Positions 22,415 through 33,823 of a stretch of DNA of 64,000 bases are shown here, piece after piece. The notes beneath the pieces were generated by a model. The model was not told the DNA's origin. It searched no databases and saw nothing but the letters and a program-made list of their open reading frames with translations. Within the stretch, counting starts at the first letter, position 1. Each line of letters starts with the position of its first letter. Source of the DNA: Panicum virgatum (Eukaryota; Streptophyta; Magnoliopsida; Poales; Poaceae). Both the position numbers and the translations under genes were made by a program. The stretch spans positions 52,669,441-52,733,440 of the forward strand of contig NC_053143.1 in the NCBI RefSeq assembly GCF_016808335.1, read 5' to 3'.

Positions 22415-23062
22415 TGGCTCTGCTCTTGATATGGGACCCACATGTACATCTAGCTACACTATTTTGCATAGAGTAGCTGCCAGTCATGTTGAGTTATTTC
22501 CAACAAATTCCAGTCAATTTGGATAAAATTTTACAGTGTGAACGTGAGGTTTTATTTCCAGGATCCGGCTCTTGGCGTGGGGTCCACATATAGTTCTAGC
22601 CACCCAACTTTGCATAGAGTAGCTGCCAGTCATACTGAGTCATTTCCAACAAATTTCAGTCAATTTGGATAAAATTTTATAGTGTGAACGCGAGATTTTA
22701 TTTCCAGGGTCCGGCTCTTGACGTGGGGCCCACATGTAGTTCTAGCCATCCAGCTTTACCTAGAGTAGCGGTCATTCATATTGAGTCATCTCTAACAAAT
22801 TTCCGTTAATTTCAATAAAATTTTATAATGTGAAAGCGAGGTTTTATTTCTAGGGTCCGACTCTTGACGTGGAGCCCACATGTAGTTCTAGCCACCCAGT
22901 TTTGCACAGAGTAGCTGCCAGTCATACTGAGTCATCTCCAACAAATTTCATTCAAATTCGATAAAATTTTATGGTGTGAACGCGTGGATTTTAATTTTAG
23001 GACCCGACTCTCAATATGGGACCCACATTTATACACAGTTATACTGCTTTGCATAGAGTATC
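22415..23062 (+). repeat. Tandem repeat, period about 147 bp, about 4.4 copies
   Basis: The phrase (g)gctcttg...tgggacccacat recurs at about 22415, 22564, 22712, 22857 and 23003. Each unit also carries gagtagctgccagtcat, caacaaatt...aattt, ataaaatttta and gaggttttattt. Spacings are 145-149 bp and unit identity is moderate, so the array is old. No ORF. Confidence 0.85.
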
Positions 23063-23229
23063 TGTTTCAACCCACCCTATAAACACATTCCAACTCAATC
23101 CATTAGGAGGGCTAACGAGTGAGGTTTACTGATCACCGCCACATGGGATTATTTTTCGCATTCGTTTTGATTTGACGAATGAAACAAGTACTAGTGTAAA
23201 ATTTAAAAATAGAATTAACATAAATTCAG

Positions 23230-24057
23230 GGTGGATGGGGCGGCTTTACGGTTACGGAGATGACAAGGCAAAACCCTAGCATTTGGGATTTTCCGCCGCC
23301 GCCCAACACAAAGAAAGACCCTTCACCCTTGCCTTGCCCTTATCGAGTCTCGAGTCTCGACCAGGGTTTTATTTCCCAACCGGAAACCGGTTACCGCCGC
23401 CCTCCGGTACCGGTTTACCGGACCGGTTAGGCCGGTAACCGGTGGAAACCGGTTGAATTCAAATCCAAATTCAAATAAATTCAAATTTTCCCGTGCAACC
23501 GGTTCCGACCGGTTTACCGGCCGGTTTGACCGGTTTACCGGCCGGTTTTACCGGTTTACCGGTCGGTTTGACCGGTTTGAAATTCAAACGCTCCCGTACA
23601 ACCGGTTTACCGGCCGGTTTTACCGGTTTACCGACCGGTTTTACCGGTTTACCGGCCGGTTTGATCGGTGGGCCTTCATGGGCCGGCCCATTTTTTTCTT
23701 TTTCTTTTTTGATTTAACTTTAAATTCCCACAAACTATACTAAATGAATGAATTTTTGAGAAAATTTGACACCATTAGATTCATCACACCTTGAAGTATT
23801 TTTAGGAATTTTTTTGGGAATTTTTCATTTTTTGAATTCAAATTTAAAATTTGAATTTTGGCCGGTTGGGTACCGGCCGGAACCGGAACCGGACCGGACC
23901 GGTTTGATCGGTAACCGGTCAAACCGGACCGGTTCCCACCGGTTAGGTTAACCTTGGTCTCGACAAGAGAAGAGAACGCTCTGACTCGGCGCCGCGCCGC
24001 CGCCGCCGCCGCCTTCCATCCTCCCTCGTTTCTCCTCGCTCTCGCGAACCCGGATCG
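23230..24057 (+). promoter_or_regulatory. Promoter and 5' leader of the protease-like gene, split by a hAT element
   Basis: 23230-23361 and 23957-24057 look like one GC-rich plant 5' region (aaaccctagc, ccgccgccgcc, tcctccctcgtttctcctcg), ending in a good donor (GATCG|GTAGGT at about 24058). The hAT insert between them separates the two halves. Which part is promoter and which is leader cannot be decided. Confidence 0.4.
23362..23956. mobile_element. 595-bp non-autonomous hAT element rich in ACCGGT repeats
   Basis: Flanked by an exact 8-bp direct repeat GTCTCGAC (23354-23361 and 23957-23964), the hAT target length. Ends are CAGGGTT on the left and AACCTTG on the right (CAAGGTT when read inward), matching the CA(A/G)GG start of hAT terminal repeats. 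The interior carries dense accggtttaccggccggttt-type repeats (23370-23670) and a second ACCGGT block (23870-23945) around an AT-rich core. No transposase ORF; the small ORFs are translations of the repeat. Confidence 0.8.
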
Positions 24058-26410
24058 GTAGGTCCCGGCCCCTGATTGCGGCAAGCTAGCCATTTCTTGC
24101 GCTTCCTTACGTTCTTGCATTTTTTCGCCCTTCTTCTTGTGATGGTGAAACCAAAGTCGCCTTCGCCCCGTGCTACACCGCCGCAACACGCCAATCCCCA
24201 AGGGACCATCTGCGTGCGTTCCCAGGGCCCTAAAGCCATCCCACGTTCAGAGGCGAGAGGAATCTATTCATCCGCGTTTGATTAACTTTCAGCGATATTT
24301 GTTCCTGCTGCTTGTGTTCTTCTGTGCGAATCAAGTCACAGCCTTCCTACAATCCTACCCCTGATTCTCGAGTGCTAATTTTCCTCGGATGCTCGTGTTT
24401 CATTTGCCAAACGGAATGTGCGTGGGAGAATATATTCCTGATTAACAACGTTAGCTGCTTCCGATATCTCTTGCTATCCATGGGTTTGTGCAGTGTGCAG
24501 GCTATCTATACATGGAAGTGTAGCACAAACTTTGGTTTTAATTTGGATACAAAATTTAATGACCTAGGTATCATATTGTTTGATTCTTTTTACTGATGTC
24601 GTCCCATTTTCTTTCCTTACCTATTTCTGAAATGTAAAGACTTTTATTTATACTGAAATGTAAAGACTTTTATTCATGTGTTGTGCTGCAGAGACTTCCT
24701 GAATGATATCTCCTAGATGTTTTCCAGATATTTGTGATATCCCTAGTCTATGCAATGTAATAATTTGTAGAATTGGGGTGGTTCAATTTTGCTCAAGATC
24801 ATCTGTTTCATCTTAGTTTGTGCTAAGTCTCTAAAATTTTAGGTACCTCTTAATTTGTTTCCGTCCTGTCACTCATGAATCATGATGACTTGCCTGTCAT
24901 TTGGAGTACACCTGGCAACCAATAACCCCATTGACCTGTAATCTGTACATAACGTTTTCTGTGCCTTCCAAAATAGTTATTTCGTGCCATCGTCCATAAT
25001 TTTTCATCCATTAACCTTCATGCTTTCATTCATTCATCGTTCGTAGGCCCTTTCTAACAGTTATAGAATGGACCATTCATGTCCCATTCTGTGTTCAAAC
25101 ATTAGAAATAAAATTGTCAAGTTTATTGCAAGTTTCATTTCACTTAAAGAGCATGCAATTCGGCTGACATGTTAGTATGGAAAAATGTTTGTGTTTTGCT
25201 TCTTACAATTTTCTCATGAACATTTGTTGATATGGAAGCATGTCAACAACTGGAGGATAGATGTTTATTTCACTCGCAACATTGTGAGCTAACATACTAG
25301 CTGAAATAAGTTATGAGGAAATTTTATATACCTTCCACTGTGACTTATAGGACCTTTTAGATGTTGATGAGATCCTAAACAGCTTTTTTTTTTATTGCCT
25401 GTTTCTGGTAGTGGTTGCTTGGTTAGAGATTAAGTATTTCATGGATTCCTTAACTTTCACAATACACCTATTGTTTCCTTGAAATCTTTCACAATTCTTA
25501 TGCAAGTTTATACACTATTCCATTGTACAATGCTGATATGGTAAGTTTTGTCTTTGTTTACGGACTGCTGCACTGGATTTTTTTTCTCTTGTGTTTGATT
25601 TTCCTCAGTGTACTAGGAAAAAATGGCCTCAAGAAATTTACTGGTTGCAAATCTTGTGTTGTGTGTTGCATAGGCATATTTTTGCAGAATCATAGCTAAT
25701 CTTACGATGGGTATCCTCCATAATTTTGGTCTTGTTCCGCATACTCCCTCCGGGCTGTTTTTTTTAGGTGTCAGCGAGTGAAGTACAAGAGCTAAGACGA
25801 GTAGTTAGGAGCCTGTGCAAGTTTAATTCCGGTACTGGGTGCCGCGTCGTGTTGATGGGGATTGGCTGAGTGCCCACGTTTTGCATGCATGCGTGGTGCA
25901 CCTCCTCACCAACATCCAGCCATATAAAACGGTTCGTTTTTACTTAGCACTCTTAATGACCTGCCTCGTGAGCCGATCAGCACCCTACATTATGGCCAAA
26001 TAGCAAAACATGCTGGCGCCTAAAATAAAATGGTCTGGAGGGAGTAATTACCTAGCAACCGCTCATTCAGAATACATCTTTTCGTTTGAGCTAAGAATAT
26101 TTATTTTTGCATGTTTTGTTACTGCAACCTAGGAGTCTTAAAAATGGATTAATTTCAAAGTTAGCGTACTGAAATCTTACTATACTGTGTATCATTGATT
26201 TGACTTATTTTATATCACATTCTGGTGTTTTTTTACTTCTGATTGGTTCTACTTCCACATACCCTGACACCCTGGAATAAACTGTTGAAAGATCTAATGT
26301 TATGGCTGTAAATAAATGTGGATTATTGATATTTTCCTATTGCAATACTAGTTACATGTTCAACAATTTATATGGCTCATTTTCAACAAATCATAGGATG
26401 TCTTGTTAAC
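24058..26410 (+). other. Long leader intron region of the protease-like gene
   Basis: AT-rich with T-rich runs, as expected for a plant intron of about 2.3 kb. A short open frame at 24138-24285 (MVKPKSPSPRATPPQHANPQ) could be an upstream exon but has no certain donor. Contains the Stowaway MITE at 25744-26044. Confidence 0.4.
25744..26044. mobile_element. Stowaway-type MITE, 301 bp
   Basis: Ends CTCCCTCC and GGAGGGAG with TA on both sides (25742-25743 and 26045-26046). The terminal repeats extend imperfectly over about 26 bp (to taggtg / gcgccta). It lies in the putative first intron of the protease-like gene. Confidence 0.8.
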
Positions 26411-27351
26411 ATGTCAGGAGCAATGGTTAACCATTATGAGCGGTCGCATGAAAGATTTACGTGGAGAGGCGTACTCCATACTCATGTTGATCCTAAGAAG
26501 AGAAAAGGTTTTAAGATCTTGTCACGCCCAAGGGATCGAGTCAAGGATAAAACCATCAATGTTCCAGGTTTGTTTTATTTCTTAAGCTCTTTAATACTCA
26601 TGATGATGCATGTAATAATATTTTGTAATTATAGGCAGTTGTGTCTTTTACTCCCTGGCCACCGCCCTTGAGGCAGCATATCGTGCCTGTGGAGTGGACA
26701 TTGATAAGCTCTCATGGGAGGATTTGTATGACATGGTCGATCAAGATAATCAATTTCGTGTCCGTGCTTCCCTTCGAGTCCTGAAGTATCGTGGAATTAG
26801 ACGTGAAGCTGATTACAAGAAGGTATGCTGCCGCATTTTTTTTTAACTTGCACATTTGTGTATTTGATCCTGGCATCTTGTACCACATGCTATTTTCAGA
26901 AGCTATATTGTTTTCATCATTTAACTTTTAGTTTTGACATCTTATATTGTGTTGACAGGGCAATATTAATGGAAAGCGATTCAAGATAGCTCAATTTTGT
27001 GACATAAGCAATGGCTTGGACTGCCACAATATCAAGGGGGCCATAAACAATTATCTTAGCAAGACAGTTATGGTTGCAACATTTCCAATAAGCCACAACT
27101 ACTATGATCTAGAAGATGGAGTAGAGAACATCTACGAGTATGATGAAGATGATCCTGTATTTGGAGGAGATGCCGGGTCAGAACAGATTTTCACACACAT
27201 GGCAGTTATAACTGGTTTTGGATTTGAGGAGAAGGTTCCCTATTTTGAATTTTTAGATTGCAATGGTAAGACTTTTGGCAAAAATGGTTTTGGTAGGATA
27301 TTACCCAGTAGCATAATTGCTCTCTACGCATTTGATGTTGTTGTTGACTAG
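26411..27351 (+). CDS. Divergent papain-like cysteine protease (C1 fold)
   Basis: Exons 26411-26567, 26635-26822 and 26959-27351 have GT-AG borders and consistent phases (1, 0), giving 245 residues. Three papain landmarks are visible: GSCVFYSLA with the nucleophile Cys55, IFTHMAVITGFGF with His195, and FLDCNGKTFGKNGFGRI with Asn217. The Cys-His spacing (140) is close to papain's, as family knowledge goes. The usual oxyanion Gln motif is not recognisable: the residues before GSC are DKTINVP, and the exon 1/2 junction falls right there. There is no signal peptide or inhibitor prodomain, so secretion or a zymogen is not supported by this model. The first codon is uncertain: ATG 26411 was chosen as an in-frame start next to likely acceptors; an upstream coding exon in the GC-rich leader is possible. 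Confidence 0.65.
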
Positions 27352-28256
27352 ATGCACTTACGTAAGTTGTGCTTCAGTGTCTTTGTAATTTTGGAGGCAT
27401 AATGTACATTCTGCCAACTTTTGTGAAGTTCATGGACAGATGTCAGATGCCTATGAAGTACTGAAGTTGAGCTAGGTCAAGAACTTGATGGTCTCCCATT
27501 GTGGGCTTATTTGTATCTCATCATGAATTGGGTGCTTGTGTGAGATTGCAGCTCCATAGTATGTCCTCTGCTGGATGGAATTATGCACAGGATGTGAGCA
27601 ATATACCTGTCTATTATGAACAAACCTTTGCTTGTACTGCTTAGTGAATACAAGTGTGCGTACACCTGTTGATCCCTGGTTTCTGCAATATGTTGTTACT
27701 TGTTCTTTGGGCTTGTGTTGTTGGTGACCCTTTATGAACATCAATTTTTCACTGAGTAAGGCCTTCAAGTTTACTGAATGGTCGTAGTTCTCCAATTTCT
27801 GCACATATTTTTTTTTTTGGAGTTTTCAGCGCCTAACCTGACTCAGTCTGGTTGATGAACATGTTAATCCTTTATTGTTAAATAAATGTATGGACCGAAC
27901 TTCTATAAATAGTTCTTAATAAATCTCAACTTGTAGCATTAGATAGGTACACCATCTCTTAGCCTCATATTAGTACTGCTAATTGATTTGAAGGTGAAAG
28001 GTTTTCCTCCATATACATACCGGCCACCTCTCTCGTGAAAAAGTTACAACATAAACTGCAGGGAGTCTCTTAGGTTTAGATTTTCTAAAGTAATCTTTAG
28101 AATGTAGGTTTTGCCTCCTTCAAAGTTGCTGTGGCTTCACCATAGTTTACTTCATCCCAAATCATGGCATATATGGCATATGTTGTGTTCTGATCAACTT
28201 TTTTTAAAAAAAGAATAATATTCACTCCCTCTATTCTATAAAAAGTGCAATTTTAG
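27352..28256. other. 3' flank of the protease-like gene, no gene seen
   Basis: AT-rich, probably 3' UTR to about 27800 and intergenic DNA after that. A half Stowaway end (cactccctctattctat at 28222) is cut by the next MITE. Confidence 0.4.
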
Positions 28257-28489
28257 GTCCTGTTTAGTTGGCGAAAAGTTGTTGGTTTTGGTACTGTAAC
28301 ACATTTCGTTGTTACTTGACAAATAATGTCCAATTATAGACTAATTAGGCTTAAAAGATTAATCTCGTGCTAATCAGTTAGACTGCGTAATTAGTTATTT
28401 TTTTTCAACTGTATTTAATGCTCCATACATGTGTCCGAACAGTCGATGTGGTGGGTACTGTAGAAATTTTTTTGAGAACTAAACAGGGC
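28257..28489. mobile_element. Tourist-like MITE, copy 2
   Basis: Left end ggtcctgtttagttgg, right end gaactaaacagggc. The interior shares gacaaataatgtccaatta, gactaattaggctta and tttaatgctccatacatg with the copies at 11918 and 44063. Confidence 0.75.
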
Positions 28490-28921
28490 GTTGGATTTGA
28501 ATAAAAATCTCATCTCAAACCTAAGATTTGATTTAGTGCCAAAGAGGCCAATAAATAAAGGCAAAAGAGTATTTTCACGCCAGCACTAATCTATCCGCAA
28601 AAACTAAAATTGCAATATGTATGTATGGTATATTGACCTGATATGAGCTGTGCATGTTACTATTTTTGTTTCCCTGTTTTAGTAGATTCGAAATTTAATA
28701 TTGTAATTGTTTTATGGACTTTTCAACATTTATAGCAGCATCCTCATCGCAAAAGAGGAGGTTATCGCCCGCCCGGCTCGGCCCGGCCCGGCCCGGCCCG
28801 AATTCTCGTGCCTCTTCTTCCCCCTCTCTCACGCGCACAGAGCAGACGCACCCCCCGAATCCAATTTCCACCGAGTCCTACTAGGGTTTGCTCCTGGGGC
28901 GGCGATCTCGCTGTGGCGACG

Positions 28922-31900
28922 ATGTCGATGGCCACGGCGGCTCCTCCCTGCGAGTGGGGATATCTCGCATGTTTCCCGAGCGACCGTCTCTCCGACCCTG
29001 CCACAGTTGAGCCGCCCTCCGGCTCCTCGGTTCCGCCTCCGCCTCCGCCTCCGCCTGCCCCTGCCCCTGCCCGGTAAGAAGAGCAAGTTTGATGCCTTCT
29101 GTTAATTGATTTGCTTTCTCCTCGTCCCGATCAGGATGGACTGAGTGAGCGCTGAAACTCATGCAGCAATTCTATTTAATTGGATTCTTTACTTTGGTCA
29201 TCGGTACCAGCCAGTTTTTAATTCGTCCTTCCTCTTGAAATTCCCCATCTTTTTTTTTCATAGACCTAGATTAGACACATAGGTTGCCTTGTAATTTCAA
29301 GCAGAGGGAGTACTTTTTTGTTCTACCCAAATGATTTCAGATTTCATATAATAGAGATCGGTGGCCAAAGTTGCATTCCAGATACAGTATCAATGTCATG
29401 AATTAATGGCCATTGGGAGTAGTACGTCAACTGCCATATATCAATGGAACCTAATGGACAATGCCAGAGGATGCTTATAATTAGTAGCTCTGCAGTTAGT
29501 TGATAGGCATTTCGGTTGGATTCTTATATTTCTGATTAACAATGCTAGCTTTGACAAGGAACCTTGGATAATAACTTAAAAACAGATATGGCTTGCTTGA
29601 TAAAAAATCTCAAGTGCTAAACTTGAAATAAACATAGCCATTAGAATCACTAACTAGTAATTTGTTACTACACCCTAGTTTCTACACAAGGTGCATTGGT
29701 TTGTATATACTCATTTGTGTTTTTATTCTGTGCGTATGACTTTTGTTTTGTGCCACTGTGCTAATTCTGGTGTAATTACCAAATCTGCTCGTTTGTGATG
29801 TAAGAGATGGGAAAGGAATGCTATTGTTTCAAGAAAATAGGAATGCTGTGCATTGCAATGCCACCATGGAAAATTTTTGGTCATCTATCTAATTGCAATG
29901 GCTTGGGTACCCAAAAACGTCAAATGACCTAGGGAACATATATATCATTTTAGATGCCTGATGGGGAACAAAATTGCAAACAGTTTAAAAGGTCCAAAGT
30001 GTCAAAAGTTACCATTCTTTCTGCTATATTTATAGTTCGGCACTATATCTCCCTTCGTTCTGTACATAGGACTATCTATGTTTATGTACACGTCTGGTAT
30101 AAAGCACCAATTATGGTATATATAAAAGCACCTTGAACCACCTTATTTACAAACTGGCACTAGCTAGCTCTTTGCACAATATTTTTTTAGTACTGGGCAT
30201 GCAGTTGTGCTGTGTGCATAATCAGTTAATCACCATATGCGCACCTCAAATTAGTAGCAGCATTTGAGATTCAGGTCTTGATGATGTGATTTGATAAAGT
30301 TAGCAAGTTATGATGTCTTAGCAAGAGAGGCAGTTGATTTGTGCATTGGATTGTGATCATAGCTAGTTAAATGCTGGAAAGTGGAACCGTATGTTATTAT
30401 ATTTCATCATGTACTTGTAGCTAGGACTTTTGATCATATAGCAGCATGTTGTTTAATCAAAGCGAAAAATCACTGTATTGGTGATAGCGTAATCTGATGC
30501 ATTATCCACATTGCAAACACCCTAGCCCAATTATCTGACATACATTTATAGGCATGGAAATAGCTGACATCCACTTAGGTCAAATGTGTATCCCACTTTT
30601 CAGTATCCAAGTCTATCGACAAATGTAAACTGGTATATACTGTCCAAGTAAATTGTGCAGTTTCTCTTAAAGGTATTGCAGTGATACCTAGACAGTGTTT
30701 GGTTCGTTCAATGGTAACCTGAATGCAAATGTTGATTAGGTTGCAGTTCATTTACTGATGGAATGGATGATTACCCTCATTGTTTGGTTGCAAGTGAGGT
30801 AAACTTGTTAGATAGCATTCCTTTTGCAAAAACAGATATGAGTCGATTGAATGACAAAAGATACATCCCCAAAAGGATCTGATTACAGCGTTACTTGATT
30901 ACAGGCCACCACAAACAAACACCTGTAACAGGACTCGTTACTGTCCATAATAGGATTACATTACATTTAACTGTCATGGTCGACTGGCCTTTAACTTATT
31001 TGAATGTGGAGTTATATGCTTTTATTTTTACTTTACAGATGTATTGTTGCATGTTGATACTTGATTGTTATTGTTTTCTTTATATTTTTTTCTGAACATT
31101 TTGATTTGATACGATCGTACGATTCTATTTGTGTGACGTTACGTGCAGGCTTCCTCAGAGAAAAGGTCCGCTCGACCTTCGAGCCAATCCAAAAGTTCAG
31201 CTTGCACAGGCCAAGAGGTTTGCAACGGGTGTCTTGGACCACTACAACAAAAACAAGAAGGTGCACTATACAATTTATCTACTCTCTAGATAAGAACATA
31301 TTATCTATATTGGATTGGTGATTTCCATTGTTATGACTTTTTTAATTTATTGTCTCCAGATTAAATTTGAGCTCTTGGATGCCAAGCCTGTCATCAGTAT
31401 ACCCGAGCCACGCTGTTGTTACACACACATTAACTTCACCGCCAGGTCCAGCAAGGAGGATTCAGAGGAGCAACTTTTCTTTGCTGAGATTTACCACTGT
31501 CGCAAAAAGCGGTCTCCAAGTGGCTTTATCGTCACATGCTGTGAGCCATTGGGCCCTGATTTTAAAGGTGAGTTTTCTTTCTTATTAGTTGAAGATTAAC
31601 AGTTTCTCTGTAAAAGAATGTACAGGTAGAGATGTACTATATATTACTGATCTTGAACTTGATCTTTGATTGAACTTATTTCTTTCGGGTTTCATCTCTA
31701 GCCTACCCCAACTTGCTTGGGAAAATAGGCTATGTTGTTGTTGTTGTTGAACTTGATCTTTGATTGAGTATGTTGTTTGACCAAATTGGAAATCACATCT
31801 GAATAGTATTACGATTTACGAGGCCTTCGTATTTTTCTTGTGGGTGGGGACTGATAGTGATATAGATGCCATTCAGACCCACAGCTGCATGTGTTGTTTT

Positions 31901-32535
31901 TAGGAATGTGTTTCTTAGTACCAAACTTATTCCTCATGCTTTTTTTATCTTGTTTGAAGAATGGAATAAACTGGTCCATCACTGGCTTGATCATTCATGA
32001 AAAATTTAGCTAGAGAAATATGGATTTTAGCCATATTTTCTCATTAGGCTGTGTTGACTCCTCAAACCAAACACACATTATTGAATTTTTTTCTGGTAAT
32101 GCCGTTTATCCCCTTTGAAATAATTTTTCATGTTTTAGTGGTGCTATCTATCATGTGTAGCTTTGTACAGCTTGCATGCTGTGGGAGGTTAGGATAAAAG
32201 TTCCACCAAGTTCCAAATAAAATTCCACATAATTTGAATGTCTCAGTTGGCTATGCCAAACTCAAACTACTCTGCCTCTATTTCTGCCGAGTAATCATTG
32301 GGATTAATGTATCATGGTGTTAATAGTATCCCCAAGTCCTTTTTTCTGAAGCTGCTGCTATTTGTTTGCTGCAGTGGGACAAAAGTTCTGCAAGCTTGAT
32401 GGTTCCTCGGCCGTGAGGAAGAATACTGATTTTACGCACTGTTTTGCCTGCACCGAGAGGATGCTGCATCCGAGAGGCGAAAACTATGTTGCAGGGCACT
32501 GCAACATCCCTCGTGTTTATGACTATGTGCGCTAG
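28922..32535 (+). CDS. DUF3615-type gene, copy 2 (intact model, 210 aa)
   Basis: Four exons: 28922-29073, 31149-31260, 31360-31567, 32375-32535; all GT-AG and all phases agree (2, 0, 1). The protein starts MSMATAAPPCEWGYLACFP, has a Pro/Ala-rich linker at the end of exon 1, then LAQAKRFATGVLDHYNKNKK, the core FELLDAKPVISIPEPRCCYT and QLFFAEIYHCRKK, and ends with a C-x2-C...HP segment (CFACTERMLHPRG) and YDYVR. This matches the general layout of the grass DUF3615 family (PF12274), of unknown function; the Cys pair plus His-Pro could bind a metal, but that is inference. The first intron is 2.1 kb and the third contains an SINE tail. Promoter: GC-rich, with cggcc repeats at 28765-28798, but no palindrome, unlike copies 1 and 3. 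Confidence 0.75.
29074..31148 (+). other. Intron 1 of DUF3615 copy 2
   Basis: 2.1 kb of AT-rich DNA between a GTAAGA donor and a GTGCAG acceptor. No gene or clear transposon was found, apart from a transposon-like gtttggttcgttcaatgg phrase near 30698. Confidence 0.5.
31674..31746 (+). mobile_element. 5'-truncated Au-type SINE tail
   Basis: Contains gggtttcatctctagcct, accccaacttgcttggga and a terminal (TTG)n tail, the 3' signature of the plant Au SINE family. It is flanked by a direct repeat of about 21 bp (31653-31673 and 31747-31767), the target duplication. Lies in intron 3 of DUF3615 copy 2. Confidence 0.8.
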
Positions 32536-32550
32536 TAGTTTGTACATACC

Positions 32551-32553
32551 TTT

Positions 32554-32583
<30 letters not shown>
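32551..32583 (+). repeat. T13-G20 homopolymer pair
   Basis: Thirteen T followed by twenty G, 16 bp past the stop codon of DUF3615 copy 2, in the likely 3' UTR. Such runs are also prone to assembly error. Confidence 0.8.
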
Positions 32584-32584
<1 letters not shown>

Positions 32585-33248
32585 AGATCTAGTCGAAGGA
32601 GCATTTGGAACTCTGTACTTGTGCTATTGCTTCTCGTGACAATGTGTTACTCATTTTGTTAAGCTGCTAATGTAATGGAAGCAAATATTTGAGTCATTTG
32701 GTCCAGGGTGGGAGAGGACAGGACTCAGGAGGCTATATAATGAATGGTTTGGGTACCTATACTGTCATTGTACGGTCCTTGTATCCATGACGAATAGCAA
32801 GTATATATATACTACTTATGGTCCGGAAAAGAGTATCCAAGCACGACGAGCGAATTAAACATGAATAGGAGACGGACAGAGTTAGTTGCAGATGCACTGC
32901 TTGCATGGACGTAAATGTTTCATAGTTTTAACACGCATACACAACAAGCTAGTAAGAGGGAGCGATAGATCGTGAGCTAGTTGACTAGCAGTAGCAGAAG
33001 TAGTTAATTTATTAGCAGCAGCTAAATGCTTGCATTATTTAGCATGAGTGCAAGCTTATCTGCTTGCTGGAAAATCATCGTTCACCACCTTCGTCCGGAC
33101 AATGGTGGTCTCGTCCCTACTGGCCGTCGTTGTTGTCGGCGTCAGAATCTGCGTAGCATGGAAATAAAATCAGACAGATTGACTGACTATGATTTTTGTA
33201 ATAACTCTTATGATTTTTTTATAGAAGAAGAAATGTTAACATTTACTA
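32584..33248. other. 3' flank of DUF3615 copy 2
   Basis: 32584-32700 is probable 3' UTR (the ggaactctgtacttgtgc phrase recurs after the LINE in copy 3). The rest is AT-rich with no gene. Confidence 0.4.
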
Positions 33249-33480
33249 ACTCCATTTCAAATTGTAGTATTTTGATTTTTTTTACCCTAAGTTTGATCAC
33301 TCGTCTTATTCAAAAAAATTTGTGCAAACATTGTCAAATTTAAGTTATTCTTGAAGATCTTGTATCGATAAAACAACCCACAACAAAAGAAGTGATATTT
33401 TGCACAAATTTTTGAATAAGATGAGTGGTCAAATTTGAGATAAAAAAATCAAACGATCTATAATTTGAAACGAAAGGAGT
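33249..33480. mobile_element. Stowaway-type MITE
   Basis: Left end actccatttcaaattg and right end aatttgaaacgaaaggagt are inverted relatives. Inner arms also pair (cttattcaaaaaaatttgtg near 33303 against cacaaatttttgaataag near 33403). TA follows GGAG on the right; the left TA is altered. Confidence 0.7.
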
Positions 33481-33823
33481 AGCACCTCCGTCTCTCACAT
33501 CATCAAAACGACCTATAGTTTGCTGACAGCGGCGGCGAAGCCACTGAGCTTCCCCATATAGTGCACACTACTGGTACCATATAATGGGAAGAAAAAAAAT
33601 CTTCCAAGCGGCTTATTCTGACTATCTAGGTAAAATGGACAGTTTGCTCACAAACTAGACATGTACATTATTATATCGTGCACCACCACCAAATAAATTA
33701 TTCATTATGTTCGCTGCAACCGGCCAACAGTGTACCCCCGATAGTCCGATAATGTACTGCTCTTAGCAGCTAGGAATATAAGGCAACAAGCAGCAGTGTG
33801 CATGATATATATAGACGAGACGA

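Noticed and set aside
23453..23743. ORF with repeated FTGRFDRFTGRF
   Set aside because: Translation of the ACCGGT repeat inside the hAT element, not a protein.
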